Below are positions 61,451-64,000 of a DNA stretch of 64,000 nt, in pieces. Each line of letters begins with the position of its first letter. The stretch's first letter is position 1. The stretch comes from Phycisphaerales bacterium (lineage in GTDB: Bacteria; Planctomycetota; Phycisphaerae; Phycisphaerales; UBA5793), in the NCBI GenBank assembly GCA_020852515.1, contig JADZAS010000015.1:372001-436000 (forward strand), in the 5' to 3' direction. Below the pieces are notes generated by a model that was not told the DNA's origin, ran no database searches, and saw nothing but the letters and a program-made list of their open reading frames with translations. A program made the translations under genes and the position numbers.

Positions 61451-64000
61451 TTACGGATGCTGCACCACGTTGGTGAGGTTGCAGCCCGGCAGGTCGTGCA
61501 TCTGCATGAAGCCGAGGCACGCACCCGACTGCGACTGCCCGCTGCGGCTGCCGCTGCCGTTGCTTCCCGACGGGAAGGTGGACACCAGGCGAATGCTCTG
61601 GCTGCCCAGGCCCAGCACCGTGCCCTGGCACGGTCCGAAGGGAATAACGAACGAGCCGGTGTTTCGCGCGTAGATGAGCGCGACGGTCGAATTCGGCGTC
61701 GCGTTCTCCCACGTCACGGTCACGAGGCCGGGGCACACGCCCGTCGCCGTCAGCGTGAACGGCAGCGAGGTGGCTCGATAGCCCAGGTCCATGCGCGTCG
61801 CGGTGGTCGGCGAGGTTGAGTTGCCAAAGCGCGTCGAGTTGTATGCGCGCGACGATTCGCTGCTTCCGCTCGCTCGCGAGACGGCCGTATCGACGCCCGA
61901 ACTGTTGACGGAAACGATCTCGACGAGCAGGTTTCCGTTGTTGGGGTTGTAGGTAAACGTGTTGCGGCCGAAATCGAAGAACATGCTGTGCTCGATCGAG
62001 CCGTTGCTCATATAGGTGCGCTTGGTGGCGCTGCCGGAATACAGCGTCGTCATGGCGCCGTTGCGGTTGTTGGCCAGGACCGCGTCGAGGCCGCCCTGGT
62101 TCGTGTCAACACCCGGGATCTTGTTCGTGTATCCCATGCGGATGGTGATGCTCGAAGTCGCGGTGTCACCGATCAGGCTCGTGTTGGGCGCGAAGCCGAT
62201 GGACTCCATGGTGACCGGGCCGCTGAAGAGGCCGCTGTCGAAGACCTGGTGCATCGTGCACGTGTCGCCGTCGCCGAAGGGAATGAAGTTGTACGCCGCG
62301 TGCGCGCCGGTGGGCAGGATGCCGCCGGGGTTGATGCGGTAGTGAACCGAGCCGTTGAACACGCGGTTGGCGAACGTGGTGCCGAACGGATAGGTCTTGC
62401 CCACGCCGCGGTCTTCCCAGCGGATGTTGGCGTCCTGGTAGGCGCCCAGCGGGCCGTTGCTGTACGACAGCGAACTGCCGTCGGTGCGGGTGATGTAGAT
62501 GCCCACGGTCTGATTCTGCGCGAGGGTGAGGCTGCCGACGTTGATGCCCGTGGGTTCGCCGACGGGCGAAGTCGTGATGTTCGAGTGCGAGCCCAGCAGC
62601 GTCCAGGCGCCGGCGTTGGTTTCCTTGCCGACGTAGGAAGTCTTGTTGGTGACGTAGTAGACCTCGATGCTGGCCGGTCCGCCGCTGCGGTCGTTGAAGT
62701 CGAAGGCGGTGATGGTGATGCCCAGCGAATTGAGGCAGGTGATGTCGAACATGGCGCCGTTCTGGCCGTTGCCGCCCTGCCACGTCGAGCCGAGGCTGCG
62801 GCGCGCTGTGCCCGTCAGCGCCTTGGAGGCGTTGATGCGCCCGTAGCCGAACGTATTCGAATTGCCGACGTTGTCGCAGGTGCCCTTCATGAGGTTCTCG
62901 ATGTCATCGGGCGTGAAGGCGGGGTTCTGCGACCAGATCAGCGCCGCCAGTCCGGCCGCGCAAGGAGAGGCCATGCTCGTGCCGCTCATCGTCTCGTAGG
63001 CGTCGTCGCCGGTGCGAGACAGCGAGAGGATGTTGCTGCCCGGGGCGAAGAGATCGACGTACAGGCCGTAGTTCGAGAAGCTCGACTTGCCGTCGGTCTC
63101 GTTCGTCGAGCCGACGACCATGACGTCATCCGCGTCGCGATTCGAGCCGTTCATGGCCTGGTTGCTGTTACCCGCGGCCCAGAAGACGAGGCCGCCGTTG
63201 CCCTTGATGACGGTCGCCGCCGCGCGCACTGACGCGTTGTCAACGCCGCTGTAGGAGACGTTGATGGCCCGGTCGCCCTGTTCGGACGCGGTGACGGCCG
63301 CGTGGTTGAGCACGTCGATGCTCGAGTTGCCGTTGGAGAGGTTGCTCACCTTGAGGATGCGGTGGGCATAGTTCCAGCCCACGCCGGCGACGCCGCGCGC
63401 GTTGTTGCCGTGGGCGGCGGCGATGCCCGTCGTGTGCGTGCCGTGGCCGTGGATGTCGGTGATGTTGCCGCCGTTGCCTTCCCACAGTTCATCCACGGCG
63501 TTGTAGCCTTCCTTGCGCAGCGCCGGCAAGTCGAGGTGCGAAGTCCGCAGGCCCGTGTCGCAGATGGCCACGGTGATGCCGTTGAAGCCCGTGTTGTAGT
63601 TCCACGCGCTGGTCGCCTGGATCTTGGTCATGTTCCACTGCTCGCCGAAGCGCGTGTCGTTGGGCGTGACCAGGGGATAGCACGTCCAGTTCGGCTCGAC
63701 GAACTCGAACATCCCCGTGTTCATCAGGCGCTGCGCGACGGCGTTCTCCGTCTCGCCCTGGGGCACTTCGATGACGTACCAGTCCACCGCCGGGCGATAC
63801 TTGACGATCGTGTAGTCCGCCTCGAGCAGCCGGCGGGCGGCGTCGGACTGCATGACCTGCCCCTGCACGGGCCGGGCGATCATCTGCCCAGAGAACTCGA
63901 GTTCGCCGGGCTGTTCCACGAAGACGCGCGGCTGGTTGCCGCTTTCATTGCCTGTGCCCGCCATCGCCATCGTCGGCAGCAGCGCCGCAGTCAGCGCGAA
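61451..64000 (-). CDS. subtilisin-like serine protease, partial (5' end beyond window)
   Basis: A secreted S8 protease. The frame stays open to base 64000 and encodes FALTAALLPTMAMA before GTGNESG, which is the end of a signal peptide; the ATG at 63970 is therefore probably internal and the true start lies outside. After a propeptide, the triad is present: AICDTGLRTSH (Asp), DIHGHGTHTTGIAAAHG (His), oxyanion region VFWAAGNSNQ and MSGTSMASPCAAGLAAL (Ser). The roughly 450 residues after the catalytic domain are beta-rich and end with a cysteine-containing module (TGVCPGLVTVTWENATPNS) like that of the 8.6 kb protein. The substrate is unknown. Confidence 0.93.
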   Translation of the reverse strand, partial: FALTAALLPTMAMAGTGNESGNQPRVFVEQPGELEFSGQMIARPVQGQVMQSDAARRLLEADYTIVKYRPAVDWYVIEVPQGETENAVAQRLMNTGMFEFVEPNWTCYPLVTPNDTRFGEQWNMTKIQATSAWNYNTGFNGITVAICDTGLRTSHLDLPALRKEGYNAVDELWEGNGGNITDIHGHGTHTTGIAAAHGNNARGVAGVGWNYAHRILKVSNLSNGNSSIDVLNHAAVTASEQGDRAINVSYSGVDNASVRAAATVIKGNGGLVFWAAGNSNQAMNGSNRDADDVMVVGSTNETDGKSSFSNYGLYVDLFAPGSNILSLSRTGDDAYETMSGTSMASPCAAGLAALIWSQNPAFTPDDIENLMKGTCDNVGNSNTFGYGRINASKALTGTARRSLGSTWQGGNGQNGAMFDITCLNSLGITITAFDFNDRSGGPASIEVYYVTNKTSYVGKETNAGAWTLLGSHSNITTSPVGEPTGINVGSLTLAQNQTVGIYITRTDGSSLSYSNGPLGAYQDANIRWEDRGVGKTYPFGTTFANRVFNGSVHYRINPGGILPTGAHAAYNFIPFGDGDTCTMHQVFDSGLFSGPVTMESIGFAPNTSLIGDTATSSITIRMGYTNKIPGVDTNQGGLDAVLANNRNGAMTTLYSGSATKRTYMSNGSIEHSMFFDFGRNTFTYNPNNGNLLVEIVSVNSSGVDTAVSRASGSSESSRAYNSTRFGNSTSPTTATRMDLGYRATSLPFTLTATGVCPGLVTVTWENATPNSTVALIYARNTGSFVIPFGPCQGTVLGLGSQSIRLVSTFPSGSNGSGSRSGQSQSGACLGFMQMHDLPGCNLTNVVQHP

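Noticed and set aside
61988-63232. 414-codon plus-strand frame opposite the protease
   Set aside because: Shadow of the protease gene, whose catalytic motifs are unmistakable on the minus strand.

Overview
The window is high-GC, densely coded bacterial chromosome, most likely from a planctomycete of the class Phycisphaerae. That assignment is an inference from gene content: a prepilin with a long hydrophobic [12 protein letters not shown]-type N-terminus, many membrane proteins carrying a CGYDLTGN...CPECG zinc ribbon, a VPAPAS/RRRR sorting tail, DUF4159, DUF3568 and DUF4230 proteins, HAF-repeat proteins and a large load of secreted beta-rich proteins. No tRNA, rRNA, CRISPR array or transposase was seen.

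Layout. 1-3.1 kb: a MoxR ATPase, a DUF58 protein and a BatA-like protein (truncated by the window edge) form a minus-strand Bat-type group. It is split by a two-gene plus-strand cassette (DUF4258 protein plus an unknown partner). 3.4-9.4 kb: tetraheme cytochrome, methyltransferase, rhodanese-like lipoprotein, DsbD N-terminal-like protein with a redoxin, an unknown protein that may be a regulator, and a secreted protein. 9.9-17.7 kb: Gfo/Idh/MocA oxidoreductase, DUF4159 protein, trpA with a MazG-like partner, a PAP2-DUF4214 fusion, a histidine kinase and a ribbon membrane protein. 17.8-25.7 kb: two TPR-type proteins, lexA with a long leader, DUF3568 and DUF4230 proteins, a prepilin and a thioredoxin-dockerin-like protein.

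25.8-46.3 kb holds housekeeping DNA-maintenance genes: histidine kinase, parB with two perfect parS palindromes in its promoter, an AT-hook/HARE-like protein, rmuC, a DinG-type helicase, dnaA and mutM. A possible replication origin lies between 43.5 and 43.9 kb. Small zinc-ribbon membrane genes are interspersed, one of them frameshifted.

46.6-57.6 kb is the most unusual part: six consecutive plus-strand genes for exported proteins. The first joins HAF-like repeats to a domain with the glutamate pair expected of a clan GH-A glycosidase. The second is a HAF-repeat protein. The last four are tandem paralogues of a BNR/sialidase-fold protein. The HAF protein, the four paralogues and the 996-residue protein at 37.1 kb end in a similar domain of about 95 residues. 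A second, cysteine-containing flavour ends the proteins at 8.6 kb and 61.5 kb. 57.7-64 kb: an OmpH/Skp-like protein, ffh, a sorting-tail protein and a subtilisin-like protease whose signal peptide continues past the window end.

Intergenic DNA carries a dispersed palindromic repeat (core CCTGCGCAGGCAGG), mostly at gene 3' ends. All calls come from reading the sequence; no database search was run.
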